A stretch of 56,074 bases of DNA. Origin: Candidatus Fermentibacterota bacterium (GTDB lineage: Bacteria > Fermentibacterota > Fermentibacteria > Fermentibacterales > JCC-6). Position 1 is the first letter of the stretch. Each line of letters opens with the position of its first letter. The notes below the pieces were generated by a model, which saw nothing but the letters and a program-made list of their open reading frames with translations, searched no databases and was not told the origin of the DNA. Both the position numbers and the translations under genes were made by a program. The stretch is taken from NCBI GenBank assembly GCA_030609965.1, contig JAUWSQ010000011.1, positions 1 to 56,074 of the forward strand, in the 5' to 3' direction. This document shows positions 27,218-36,700 of this stretch, piece by piece.

Positions 27218-29900
27218 CAGAAAATATCTTCTTATCGACTGCAACGCTCTCCTTTACAGAGGGCATTTCGCCATGATACGTGCCCCTCTTCGGGCAAAGG
27301 ATGGAACAAATACGAGCGGCCTTTATTACCTCATTCGCGAATTGATCGATATGAAGGATTCGCGTTTACCTTCTGTCACCGTAGCAGTATTCGATCACCC
27401 ATCTCCTGTATTCCGAAAAGATTTATTTCCCGAATACAAAGCCAATCGCCCTTCGATGCCGGATGAACTTCGCACACAGTCCGCATATGCGAGAGAGTTG
27501 ATACCGGCTCTTGGATTCCCACTTCTTGAGAAGAAAGGATTTGAAGCCGATGATATTATCGCCTGGCTGACTCAGGAAGCAGTTTCCAGGGGCGATGAAG
27601 TGGAAATCCTCTCTCCGGACAAAGACCTTCTTCAACTGGCTGCAGGCGGTGTGACAATAATCAGACCGGGCAGGAGAGACGGGCAGGAGACACTTATAGG
27701 CATGAACGATGTTAAAGGTGTGATGGGTGTCCGTGCTGACCAGGTCGCGGATTTCCTTGCCCTTACGGGCGATTCCTCGGACAATATTCCCGGCGCTAAG
27801 GGTATTGGTCCCAAGACCGCGCTTAAACTGATTGAGGAATTCCACACCATCGACAGGATTTACGGATCGATTACAGATGTATTGCCGGAATCTGTCCGCA
27901 CTAAACTTGAGAACAGTATGGAAATGGTGTATCTCAGCCGGAAACTGATATCACTTGTACCAGCCCATCAAATGGATATCTCCCTCGAAGAGCTTTCGAT
28001 GAAGCATCCAGATGAGAAAATTGCTTCTTCGATACTTTCTGCCATGGGAATGCAGAGCATACTCATCAGAATGGGAATCAGCCCCCCCGGTGACCTTTTC
28101 GGCAGCATCGGAAACACAGCATCTACTGAATGGTGCTCAACATCCGTCATAGGGAGTATCCGTGAACTGGAAGGGCTTGACTTCGGCAGCCCCCAGGAGG
28201 GTTTCCTTGCACTTGATACAGAAACCACTTCAAAACGCCCATTCCAGGCTGACCCGATAGGGATATCACTGACAACTTCTGAGAAGAAGGCAGTCTACAT
28301 ACCCCTTTCCGGGGTCGATGCGATTCCCGTTGAAGAGGTCGTTCCAGTTCTGAAACAAATGCTGAAAGACAGGCTTGTTGTGGCACAGAACGGGAAGTAC
28401 GATATTCACATTCTCGAATCCATGGGCCTCCGAATAAACGAGCTGAGAGGCGATCCCATGATAGCGGATTACCTCCTGCGGCCTGAGATACAGTCTCATT
28501 CCCTTTCGAACCTCTCCGTAACCTGGCTTGACAGACCCATGAAAGACTTTGCCGAAGTGCTTGGCAGCGCCGTATCACTGGCAGATGTTGAAACGGTAAA
28601 GGTAGCGGAATACTGCGGCTGCGATTCGTCAACTGCTCTTGAACTGAACAGGGTCCTGAGAAAAGAGCTCGAAAAGGATGAAAAACTCCTGAAACTGTAC
28701 GATTCACTGGAACTTCCGCTGGTCAGGGTGATCTCAGATATGGAAAAGAGGGGTATCGGGCTTGACACTGAATCACTTAAGAGGCTTGAATCGGAATTTT
28801 CCGATACCAGAGCTGAACTTGAGGAAGAAGCCAGGGAAATCGCCGGTTTTGACATTAATCTCAACAGCCCGTCGCAGGTTTCACATACACTGTTCGAAGT
28901 ACTCGGTCTCACTCCTGTGAAGAAAACCGGCAAGGGGAAGTTCTCATCCAGTATAGAGGTTCTGGAAAAGCTCAGGGGAAAGCATGGGTTCGTTGAAACG
29001 GTTATACAGCACCGAGAGCTCTCAAAGCTTCTGAACACATACATTAAGAGAATGCCTGGTTACGTTTGTGAGAGAGATGGCCTGATACACACCAGTTTCA
29101 GTCAGACCGTCACCGCTACCGGAAGATTGAGTTCAAGCAGCCCCAACCTCCAGAATATCCCTGTACGGACAAGCAGAGGACGCGAGGTAAGAAGATGCTT
29201 CATACCCGGAGACGACAATCACGTACTTATAACTGCAGACTATTCACAGATCGAACTTCGGATACTCGCGCATATGGCAGGGCCGGGCAGCCTCAGAAGA
29301 GCGTACGAAGAGAATAAGGACATACACAGTTCCACTGCAGAAGCTCTTTTTGGCGATTCATCTCCCACGCACAGAAGGAAAGCGAAGGAAGTCAATTTCT
29401 CCATACTCTACGGCATCAGTTCCTGGGGACTTGGTAACAGGCTGAATGTAAGCAGGGGGGAAGCTGCTGGAATAATTACCAGATATCTCGAGACATATCC
29501 CGAGCTTGAATCCTTTTTCAGAACATGTATCGAGCATGCGGAGGAACATGAAGAAACAAGGACCATCCTTGGGCGGAGGCGTGATTTCAGAGGGTTCAGA
29601 TCCGCAAGGGGAACCACCAGGAACGCGATGGAGCGCATGGTGATAAACACGACGGTTCAGGGGTCCGCCGCAGATATCATTAAGCTAGCGATGCTGAAAG
29701 TGGACAGCAGGCTTCAGGATATAGCCAATTCTGGCCTCGTTCTTCAGGTGCACGATGAACTCGTTGCAACGGCTCCGGCAAGCTCCGCAGAAGAGGTCTC
29801 AAACATCATCCGGGATGAAATGGAATCCGCGTACGAACTTGCCGTTCCGCTGAATGTAGACACCGGTATCGGCAGAAACTGGCTGGAAGCCCAGCACTGA
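27210..29900 (+). CDS. polA: DNA polymerase I
   Basis: The 896-residue enzyme fills repair gaps and removes RNA primers. It has a 5' nuclease domain (about 1-300, with DYxxKAxRP-like EYKANRPSMPDEL and GDSSDNIPGAKGIGPKTA), and a 3'-5' exonuclease domain that looks active (FLALDTETTS keeps both metal ligands). The C-terminal polymerase domain has TADYSQIELRILAHMAG, RRKAKEVNFSILYGIS and QVHDELV. All three parts are intact. It overlaps the preceding gene by 8 bases and ends the plus-strand run before the accessory region. Confidence 0.97.
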   Translation: MGNRKYLLIDCNALLYRGHFAMIRAPLRAKDGTNTSGLYYLIRELIDMKDSRLPSVTVAVFDHPSPVFRKDLFPEYKANRPSMPDELRTQSAYARELIPALGFPLLEKKGFEADDIIAWLTQEAVSRGDEVEILSPDKDLLQLAAGGVTIIRPGRRDGQETLIGMNDVKGVMGVRADQVADFLALTGDSSDNIPGAKGIGPKTALKLIEEFHTIDRIYGSITDVLPESVRTKLENSMEMVYLSRKLISLVPAHQMDISLEELSMKHPDEKIASSILSAMGMQSILIRMGISPPGDLFGSIGNTASTEWCSTSVIGSIRELEGLDFGSPQEGFLALDTETTSKRPFQADPIGISLTTSEKKAVYIPLSGVDAIPVEEVVPVLKQMLKDRLVVAQNGKYDIHILESMGLRINELRGDPMIADYLLRPEIQSHSLSNLSVTWLDRPMKDFAEVLGSAVSLADVETVKVAEYCGCDSSTALELNRVLRKELEKDEKLLKLYDSLELPLVRVISDMEKRGIGLDTESLKRLESEFSDTRAELEEEAREIAGFDINLNSPSQVSHTLFEVLGLTPVKKTGKGKFSSSIEVLEKLRGKHGFVETVIQHRELSKLLNTYIKRMPGYVCERDGLIHTSFSQTVTATGRLSSSSPNLQNIPVRTSRGREVRRCFIPGDDNHVLITADYSQIELRILAHMAGPGSLRRAYEENKDIHSSTAEALFGDSSPTHRRKAKEVNFSILYGISSWGLGNRLNVSRGEAAGIITRYLETYPELESFFRTCIEHAEEHEETRTILGRRRDFRGFRSARGTTRNAMERMVINTTVQGSAADIIKLAMLKVDSRLQDIANSGLVLQVHDELVATAPASSAEEVSNIIRDEMESAYELAVPLNVDTGIGRNWLEAQH

Positions 29901-30114
29901 TCCAGACCACCATTAAGTATGTCCTGTCATGCAATCTGAGAGACAATTCTGAACATATAGTTTATTAATATAATATATTATCATTATAAATACTGTTATT
30001 CGTATGGCAGGTTCTTCTCCCAAAGAGTTGACGAAAGAGGGTTGCATTAAAGAAAGGGCATTAGCATTATCTCCTTAAAATAAAACCACTTACTCAACAA
30101 CAAGGAGGATGCCA
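29901..30114. other. AT-rich spacer and probable left end of an ISL3-type element
   Basis: A strongly AT-rich tract covers about 29955-29995. Downstream, GGTTCTTCTCCCAAAG near 30010-30025 resembles ISL3-family terminal inverted repeats, which commonly start GG(C/T)TCTT. It lies about 105 bases before the transposase start, where a left end would be expected. No right-hand partner was found, as expected if the element is truncated. The end assignment is tentative. Confidence 0.3.
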
Positions 30115-30306
30115 ATGCCCGTAAATATTATATCTCAACTGTATTCCTATCGTCGAGTGCGCATTGCAGGACAGAGAATTCTGGATAAAGGAGTGCTGGA
30201 GATAGACCTGAAGCCTGACAGGAGATACATCCCATTGTGTTCATGTTGCGGGAGTAAATGCAGAAGGATACATTCAACCAGGAAGCGTAGCTTGCGTGAT
30301 AAATGA
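30115..30306 (+). pseudogene. ISL3-family transposase, N-terminal fragment only
   Basis: The 63-residue frame matches the N-terminus of ISL3 transposases: an opening strand region (QLYSYRRVRIAGQRILDKG) and the zinc-binding segment (PLCSCCGSKCRRIHSTRKRS), ending just as the conserved LRD begins. Complete enzymes have about 400 residues, so nearly all of the DDE catalytic domain is missing. AAGGAGG lies 6 bases before ATG 30115; an ATG at 30109 is also in frame. The fragment stops where an unrelated coding remnant begins, at about 30296-30306, which marks a deletion or recombination junction. Confidence 0.72.
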
Positions 30307-30385
30307 TCTTCCTTCAGGAATCTACCTGGTCAGAATGAGAGTTGCAGAACACGAAATGGTTCAGCGCTTCGTGGTGATAGACTAG
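30296..30385 (+). pseudogene. Orphan 3' end of a type IX-sorted secreted protein gene
   Basis: In the frame from 30296 the sequence reads VINDLPSGIYLVRMRV, continues to QRFVVID and stops at TAG 30383-30385. This is the final strand of a Por/type IX C-terminal sorting domain, comparable with LPSGIYFVTL in the protein at 33702-36719 and VPNGMYIFLL in the protein at 38663-40312. Everything upstream of these 29 codons is lost and replaced by the transposase fragment. It is not a functional gene. Confidence 0.7.
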
Positions 30386-30423
30386 TGTTATAAAAGAATA
30401 AGCTGCTAAAATCAGGTTAGATA
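30386..30423. repeat. 38-bp direct repeat, copy 1
   Basis: This stretch begins TGTTATAAAAGAATAAG and ends CAGGTTAGATA. It is identical over 38 bases to 31849-31886. It lies directly after the stop codon of the orphan sorting-tail remnant. Copies 1 and 2 bracket the glycosyltransferase gene at 30454-31701. Confidence 0.9.
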
Positions 30424-30453
30424 CTCAGGCCATCTATCTGATCCGCGACTCGC

Positions 30454-31701
30454 TCATCCGGTGGAGAGTTTCCTGTTCATTCTTAGTTTATCGTGGATCC
30501 TATTGAACACACAGAGGAATCCCTGTCCGGCGAATAGAGCGATTGCGGGGAATCCCGGTAGAAGGTATCTCGTCAAGCCTTTTGTCAGAGGAAGCAGCAG
30601 AGTCAGTCCTACCACCGGCATTATTAAAAGCCAGGCAGCCCTGCTTTTCAGGTTCACGATTCCCACCACGGCGAATCCCAGAATCACAAGCTGGACAAGC
30701 GTGAATCCGATGTAGACAGGATTCAGACCGGTTCGACCACCCGATCCCGGAAACCTGGACAAGGCAAGGGCGGAACGGGTTATAGCCCGAGTGACTACTA
30801 GTAGAACGCCATCCGACTCGAAATTCTGCCGGGCAAACTCTTCAAATCTGGCGGAGGATTGGGCGTCGATGTAGTATCCGTCCCTGGTGGCGACCTGGAA
30901 CTCGTCGACTTCCATCCAAACATCGCTTCCAATAGGCAGACTCGCTACCCAGAGGTTATAGCCGGAAGTGGTCGGCATGAAGGTGAGTTTCCCTAGAGAG
31001 ATATGGTTGCGAAACATCCAGGGAAGGATCAGGAGGAGCGTTCCGAGAAGGAGAGGAGGCATCAACTTCATGAACCGCTTCCAATGAAGGATGAGTAGCA
31101 TCGCCAGAGAACAAGTGATGCCTATAACAAGCCCTGCTGGTTTCGTGAGTACGAGGGCTCCAAGCAGTACTCCGGATATCAGCCCATTTGCAGCGCGAGT
31201 ATTTTCTTGATACCTAGCCAGGGAATATACGAAGAGCCAGAGGATGCAGGTAAAAAGGGATTCCGTTAGAATGCTGCTGGAGGTCAGCAGCCATGGGAAG
31301 TAGAGTACCACGAATAGGATCGCAGGATCCCTGAAGCGATCACGGAAGATACGTTTAGCCGTCATGTAGACGAGGCAGAGAGAGAGGGTGTTGAGCAGCA
31401 GCTGCATCAGTTGCACGGTGAGGAATCCTGAACCGAGCAGCCAGTAGAACACGATCAGGAACATTGGGTACCCCGGCTGTCTCATGTTGGTCGGTGATTC
31501 CCCAGGGAAGGCATCGAACCCGTTGAGTGCGGGGGGGGCTGAGTACTCCCCATCCTGCAGAACGACCTGGCTGATGGACAGGTATTCGAAACTGTCAAAA
31601 CCGGTTGGCTGGAGGACGAGTATTCCCACGAGCTGGATGATGATGGCCAGAGTGACCGCTGTTGCCAGTGGTAGATGCCGTTTCATCGCAAATCGTTCCA
31701 T
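30454..31701 (-). CDS. GT-C membrane glycosyltransferase (family 39/83-like)
   Basis: The 415-residue protein has about ten membrane helices. The first loop carries GFDSFEYLSISQVVLQDGEY, with an acidic pair in the position used by GT-C mannosyl- and arabinosyltransferases that take polyprenyl-phosphate sugars. MRQPGYPMFLIVFYWL and TESLFTCILWLFVY are typical of the family. GGGAGG precedes the ATG. The gene lies between two 38-bp direct repeats with its own promoter candidate, runs opposite to polA, and appears more GC-rich than its surroundings. This suggests acquisition as a unit. Its acceptor is unknown. Confidence 0.72.
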   Translation of the reverse strand: MERFAMKRHLPLATAVTLAIIIQLVGILVLQPTGFDSFEYLSISQVVLQDGEYSAPPALNGFDAFPGESPTNMRQPGYPMFLIVFYWLLGSGFLTVQLMQLLLNTLSLCLVYMTAKRIFRDRFRDPAILFVVLYFPWLLTSSSILTESLFTCILWLFVYSLARYQENTRAANGLISGVLLGALVLTKPAGLVIGITCSLAMLLILHWKRFMKLMPPLLLGTLLLILPWMFRNHISLGKLTFMPTTSGYNLWVASLPIGSDVWMEVDEFQVATRDGYYIDAQSSARFEEFARQNFESDGVLLVVTRAITRSALALSRFPGSGGRTGLNPVYIGFTLVQLVILGFAVVGIVNLKSRAAWLLIMPVVGLTLLLPLTKGLTRYLLPGFPAIALFAGQGFLCVFNRIHDKLRMNRKLSTG

Positions 31702-31779
31702 AAAAGAAATCCTCCCGCTGGATCATATTGAGGCTCTGCTCAATGCATGCCGCAACACGCACATCATTACCGGAGAATG

Positions 31780-31807
31780 ATTATACTTTGAAGACACTTG
31801 AGAGCAA
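31780..31807 (-). promoter_or_regulatory. Candidate promoter for the GT-C gene
   Basis: On the minus strand, TTGCTC (31802-31807) and a perfect TATAAT (31780-31785) are 16 bases apart. The -35 box matches only the first three consensus bases. Transcription would begin about 70 bases before the ATG at 31701. The promoter candidate lies inside the direct-repeat-bounded segment. Confidence 0.4.
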
Positions 31808-31848
31808 TAGGACAATAGATTCTCCGCAGAAGTTTTCACGAAGCAATA

Positions 31849-31886
31849 TGTTATAAAAGAATAAGCTGCTAAAATCAGGTTAGATA
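31849..31886. repeat. 38-bp direct repeat, copy 2
   Basis: This copy is identical to 30386-30423. Its last seven bases contain the stop codon and final codon of the methyltransferase gene at 31880-32431, so this is likely the ancestral copy and copy 1 the duplicate. Confidence 0.9.
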
Positions 31887-32431
31887 TTCAAATCGTTCGA
31901 TTCAAGCGATTTTCTTCGTTGAATTTCCGCAGCGATAACAGCCGCGGTGCTCGATACGTTGATGCATTTCCGTGTTCCCGATTGCGGATAGTAGATGCTG
32001 AGATCAGCCATTTCGGCGATATCGGGATTCAGTCCATCGGCTTCGTTACCAAACATGAATGCGCTCGAAAGATCAAAACGAGCCTCCCATAGCGGAACAG
32101 CATCTTCTGAATTCTCTACAGCTACGAGCATTCGACCGCTTTCTTTTGCCCATATTGCGGCGTCTGCAGCTTTATTGAAATACCTCCAGGGTACAACAGC
32201 ATAGGTTCCCCTTGATGTATGGCTGAGTTTACGGTTTCCCGGCCTGCAGCATATACCGGTCAGGAACACCGCTGCAGGATAAAGCGCTTCCGCGGTTCTG
32301 AATACTGATCCTACATTGAAAGCACTTCGCAGGTTATCCAGTATGAACAGAGGCATACCACTTGAACTGCCAAGTGATTCTGAGTAAACTGAAGGCACAA
32401 TGGTTTTAAGCAAAACACTCTTCCTGTTCAC
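31880..32431 (-). CDS. TrmH/SpoU family RNA 2'-O-methyltransferase
   Basis: The 183-residue protein has the three SpoU motifs: LDNLRSAFNVGSVFRTAEA, FMFGNEADGLNPDI and INVSSTAAVIAAEI. These form the trefoil-knot AdoMet site. It should methylate a ribose in tRNA or rRNA; the target is not readable. The GTG at 32431 overlaps the divergent comEC gene by 32 bases. A GTG at 32398 would remove the overlap but has no ribosome binding site, so the start is uncertain. The last codons lie in the direct repeat copy 2. Confidence 0.85.
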   Translation of the reverse strand: MNRKSVLLKTIVPSVYSESLGSSSGMPLFILDNLRSAFNVGSVFRTAEALYPAAVFLTGICCRPGNRKLSHTSRGTYAVVPWRYFNKAADAAIWAKESGRMLVAVENSEDAVPLWEARFDLSSAFMFGNEADGLNPDIAEMADLSIYYPQSGTRKCINVSSTAAVIAAEIQRRKSLESNDLNI

Positions 32432-33695
32432 GTTTCTTTTTCTGGCAGGGTATTATACACCCTTACAGTGCTTCTCTCAAATATGGATAGCAGCGATTCC
32501 AGCCGGGATGATTCTCATCATTGCCGGCCTGCGACATGCCGGTATTATCGTTCTCTGTTCGGTATCATTTCTTGCGGGAACATACTTTCATCATCAGAAC
32601 AGCGATCCTGTACATGATTCCTCAACTGTATCCGGTGTATGGCGATGCCGCGTTGAAACGACCACAACAGCGGGTGCAATTCTTTCAAGCGATACATTGA
32701 ATACCGTCTGGGCAGGAGGCAGGCAGCTTGCGAGGTCGCTAAGCAGGGGGGATTCAGTCATAATATTAGGTTCTGTAAATGAAGGATTCATGGATAGCTA
32801 CACATTCTACCCCATTCCTTCAACCCTGCTTCAGAATCGTCTCAGGAAAGGTATCAGCACAACTCTTTCCGAAAGAATCGCATCGCGCGAAACAAGTTCA
32901 CTCGTATCAGCGCTTCTTGCAGGAGAAAGGGGAAATCTCCCGCAGGCGGTACGCGGGGCTTTCAGGGATACCGGTACATCACACCTTCTGGCTCTTTCGG
33001 GCCTGCATGTAGGTATTCTCTCGGGTATAATGCTGGTCATATTTCGAAAGCTCTTCGGAAAGGGGTGGCTTTCGATACTTGCAGTAATCCTGACAACTTT
33101 CATTTACGTATTCGTGTCAGGAGCCAGGGCTTCTACAGTAAGAGCAGGGCTCATGCTTCTGCTTGTACTTGCCGTATGGCATTCATCAGGTAGAAGGCCT
33201 GATCTTCTCTTCGTATGGTCAGTTGCGGTGATAATACTCACTGCTGTATCGGCTGGTGATGTTCTCAAGGATACTGGGGCACAGATGTCATTCGGCGCGG
33301 TCCTCAGCCTGATAATTCTTGGACGGGAGTTCCGCTGCAGGGCAGGCTGGATACTTTCAATAGCGTATGCAGGTCTGGTTGTTTGTACAGCCCTGGCTCC
33401 GCTGGTTTCATTCAGATACGGCGGTCTCAGTCCTGTAGCTCCAGTTGCTACGGTTATTTCGTTCCCTTTCATGCTTACCACCATGATCACCGGGTCTATA
33501 ACACTCCTGGGGCCATTGGCATCTACAGCATCGGTATTATCTGAATGGGTTGTGTTCATCTGGCTGGCCGTTCTGAAAATTCTGGGATCGGGCATGATAA
33601 TTTTCCAGAAATGGATGTACTGGCTATGGCCCCTATGCCTTATTGCTCTATGGCTGTTCTCCAGAAGGAGAGGTTTCATGCGCAGGTTCAGATAA
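32400..33695 (+). CDS. comEC: ComEC/Rec2-family DNA uptake channel protein, short form
   Basis: The 431-residue membrane protein has the ComEC competence domain: the segment LVSALLAGERGNLPQAVRGA, then FRDTGTSHLLALSGLHVGIL, and a multi-helix core with VFVSGARASTVRAGLMLL and DTGAQMSFGAVLSLII. The family translocates single-stranded DNA across the inner membrane. The C-terminal metallo-beta-lactamase domain of long ComEC proteins is absent, because the protein ends soon after the last helix. GAAGG lies 4 bases before the ATG. No other competence gene is in the window, so activity is inferred. Confidence 0.85.
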   Translation: MVLSKTLFLFTFLFLAGYYTPLQCFSQIWIAAIPAGMILIIAGLRHAGIIVLCSVSFLAGTYFHHQNSDPVHDSSTVSGVWRCRVETTTTAGAILSSDTLNTVWAGGRQLARSLSRGDSVIILGSVNEGFMDSYTFYPIPSTLLQNRLRKGISTTLSERIASRETSSLVSALLAGERGNLPQAVRGAFRDTGTSHLLALSGLHVGILSGIMLVIFRKLFGKGWLSILAVILTTFIYVFVSGARASTVRAGLMLLLVLAVWHSSGRRPDLLFVWSVAVIILTAVSAGDVLKDTGAQMSFGAVLSLIILGREFRCRAGWILSIAYAGLVVCTALAPLVSFRYGGLSPVAPVATVISFPFMLTTMITGSITLLGPLASTASVLSEWVVFIWLAVLKILGSGMIIFQKWMYWLWPLCLIALWLFSRRRGFMRRFR

Positions 33696-33701
33696 TCCCT
33701 G

Positions 33702-36700
33702 CTAGTTTAAAAGAGTCACTTTTCTTGAGATAAAGAATTCACCCGAGACTAAGGTTACGAAGTAGATTCCGGATGGTAGATCGTTTCTGGGCAGGGCCAA
33801 TACTTTTATACCCGGAAATCCGACTCCACTCCATATCGTTTTCACTTTCCTGCCGGCAAGGTCGTATAAAACCAGTTCACTCATCTCTCCATCAGTAACA
33901 TTGAACCTTACCCATGCAGCCCCACCGGTGGCTCTGACCTCCATGAAAGCGCTGTTTTGGGTTTCAGAAGTTGTGATATCCGACCGTAACTCCAGAAGTG
34001 AAACGGTGATAGAGGGCATACCGGAGAAGTCCAGAGTCAATGCCTGACTCCAATCGGCCAGTGTGAGTATATCGAGTGCCGGAATTGTATTGGGAATTGT
34101 ACGCTGTATGGGGCTGAAACCGTCCACAACACTTAATGTATAATCCCCCGAGTACCGTTGAGGGAAGCAGATACCCCTGCCTTCCTCAAGAACAGCTCCT
34201 GACTCATTCGAGACCAGGATAAGCATAGTGCCACTCCGCTGGTTCTCCAGCGCAATGAAGTTGAGGGTAGTATCTGACGGGGCAGAGACAACTCCTGAAA
34301 CCGAGTTAATCGTGCAGTTAATGGCCTCTGCTGGCGGCAACACTCTGAAATTCGTATCTATCGTCGCCGATAGGAAATCAGGTCCGCCGCCGGGACCGTT
34401 TCCGGTCAGCGATGCTACAGCGTGATGTATCCTTCCTGGAAGATCGATGTTTCCCACATCTCTGCTTGGACCCCAGTTCTGCATGATGTTCGGGTATCTG
34501 AGTATCCCTTCATTGGTCATGTTGCCGCTCATAAGGGCAAGATCCATGGCGTAGAAAACCATGCCTCTGCAACCTTTTATAACCGGCAGGGTGACCATCC
34601 AGAGCATGGTATCCTGCGATGCACAGTAGCTCGGTAAACCAAAGGCATGCCTTCCGTACGCCTGGATATTGGAAAAGGCACAGTTGTTGCGAAGGGTTGA
34701 AAGAACACCATTTTCCATGGCTACTTCGAAGCACTCTGTGAACCAGTTAAGTTTGTAATCGTCCCATACGCTCCAGTAGATCTCTGCAGCCGGCATGACC
34801 AGACCCTCCGGACGGAGGACCAGGCCTGCGCGGATGTTTCTCCTCGTGTCCATCACCCTGGCACCGGGAAGGATGAGAGGGCCTGTACTCGAGCCAAGTG
34901 ACTGAAGCTCAATAAGCCCCTCAAACACACCATTTGTAATCGTGCCATCCGACCGCAGGAGAGTGCCGTCAACAGTGCAGAGAAGAGCATCGCCGTAGCT
35001 TTTGTCCGGCCTGTAAGAGGAGGCGGAGATGATATCTCCGCTTTGACCTGTCAGGGGAACAGTCGACATTTCCCCGAGAGGTACGGTTGTACCGTTGCTC
35101 CTCGATCTGAAGAACACCGACTCGGGCTCTTCGAAAACTGCGGAGATGTAATCGTTGCCAGGTATGTAAGGCGGAAGCCAGGCATCCTCGTTTGTGATAA
35201 ATACGGAGACAGGGTAGTTCAGTTCTCCGAACAGATTCGGGTAGAAGGGAATATTCTGCGGGTAGAACGTCCAGTCGTCTTCACCGGAAAGAGCGCAAAC
35301 GTAAGAACCACAGTCATCGAATATGAGGAAACCACTATCCATCGAGGAGGTTCCAATGGTGGGGATCGCATCACCCCAGAACCTCCCCCAGAGTATCCCG
35401 CCGATCTCCATTTTCTTCAGAATGTAAGGTTCTATCGTCTGAAGACGAAAGATGTTGTCCTCTGTTCTCTCGAAGACAACTACACACACCCGGTTGTCGT
35501 CCATAAGGTAACATCCGAGAACAGCAGTGTCCCCTTTTCCCAGTATTCCCTCGAAAACAGTCGCGACTGGTCTGAATTCACCCTGTCCGACACAGAAGGC
35601 CAGAGGACTGGCCCTGTCCGAACCCGGGAATTCAGGGAGGCTGGCTGTTACTATCTCCTGGCCGTCGAAGATGAATACAATCTCATCCCCGGCAGCTCCT
35701 GCACTGTCCCAGAGGACAACGGCACCGTTTGGGCGATGCTCCCCGGAGCTTCTATCACCTATGTCACATGCTCGGAAGTCACTGGAGGCCACACCTGTGG
35801 GGATGAACGGGACATCAAAGACCGCGGCTTCCTCAAGCACAAGGTGTCCAAAACCCGGGGTGCAGATGAATTCGAAAACCCTGAAAGTGCTGAATTCATC
35901 TTCTTCCAGCACTGTATAAAATTCATCCCTGTCGCAGTAGACCTCGTAATAGGGGGAAGGGGAGGGCAGCAGGTCCGTGGCACCGCAGAATAGGAGACTG
36001 TCTGTGTTGAAGTAGAGGTTCCGTAGCCGCCTGTCGTTGTTCTTTATCGGGTACATGTTAAACGCTACAACATCCAGATGGCGGGCGAACCTGTTGAGGA
36101 CGCTGGTCGTATCGTTGTAGTAATACACAAAGCCGTCCGATCCCATAATCCCAAATTTTGATATGAAAGAGATAAACGGAAGACCGATCTCCAGCTCGCA
36201 GAGGTCACGATAATCAGCCACCATCTGCAGCCAGTCCCACTGAGTTTCCGGGTTCTCAAGGAACTTCACCGCAGGTTCATCGAACCCGAACACTCCTATT
36301 ACATCCCCCGGATATTGCTCCGCTGTCTGTTCCGTATAGTCAGCAAGGTAATTGAACGTGCCCATATTGTGTTCCTGTGTATATGGATTGGTCCAGAATC
36401 CCCCGACTATAATGTCCATCCCGGTGGTACGGATGGAATTCGCTACCTCCTCGAATATGTAGTCTGTCGTGGCGTAATCACCGGGAACGTCAATGACATA
36501 GAGCTCCGACCTCATCATTGCGGTGTTGAATCCTGATTGCATTGCATCATCCAGCAATTCAATGACCGGATCAGTTAAAGGATCAATATTGTAGATTTCG
36601 CAGTAATCCCTGTAAATGTTACCGGTGCTTCTAATGTCCCATATGATGGGGAACATTGTGAGTGTATCGTCCGTGCCGGGCACCACGCAGGAGAAATTGA

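Noticed and set aside
28147..29044. Two long minus-strand frames inside polA
   Set aside because: Both are antisense to the conserved exonuclease and polymerase domains and show no homology.
20222..31750. 13-base match TCTGCTCAATGCA shared by the MITE-like element and the GT-C gene leader
   Set aside because: Matches of this length are expected by chance in a 56-kb window, and the flanks do not align.
35043..35993. 316-codon plus-strand frame inside the large secreted-protein gene
   Set aside because: It is antisense to a well-supported coding region, has no domain or signal, and its composition is that of a reverse-strand shadow.
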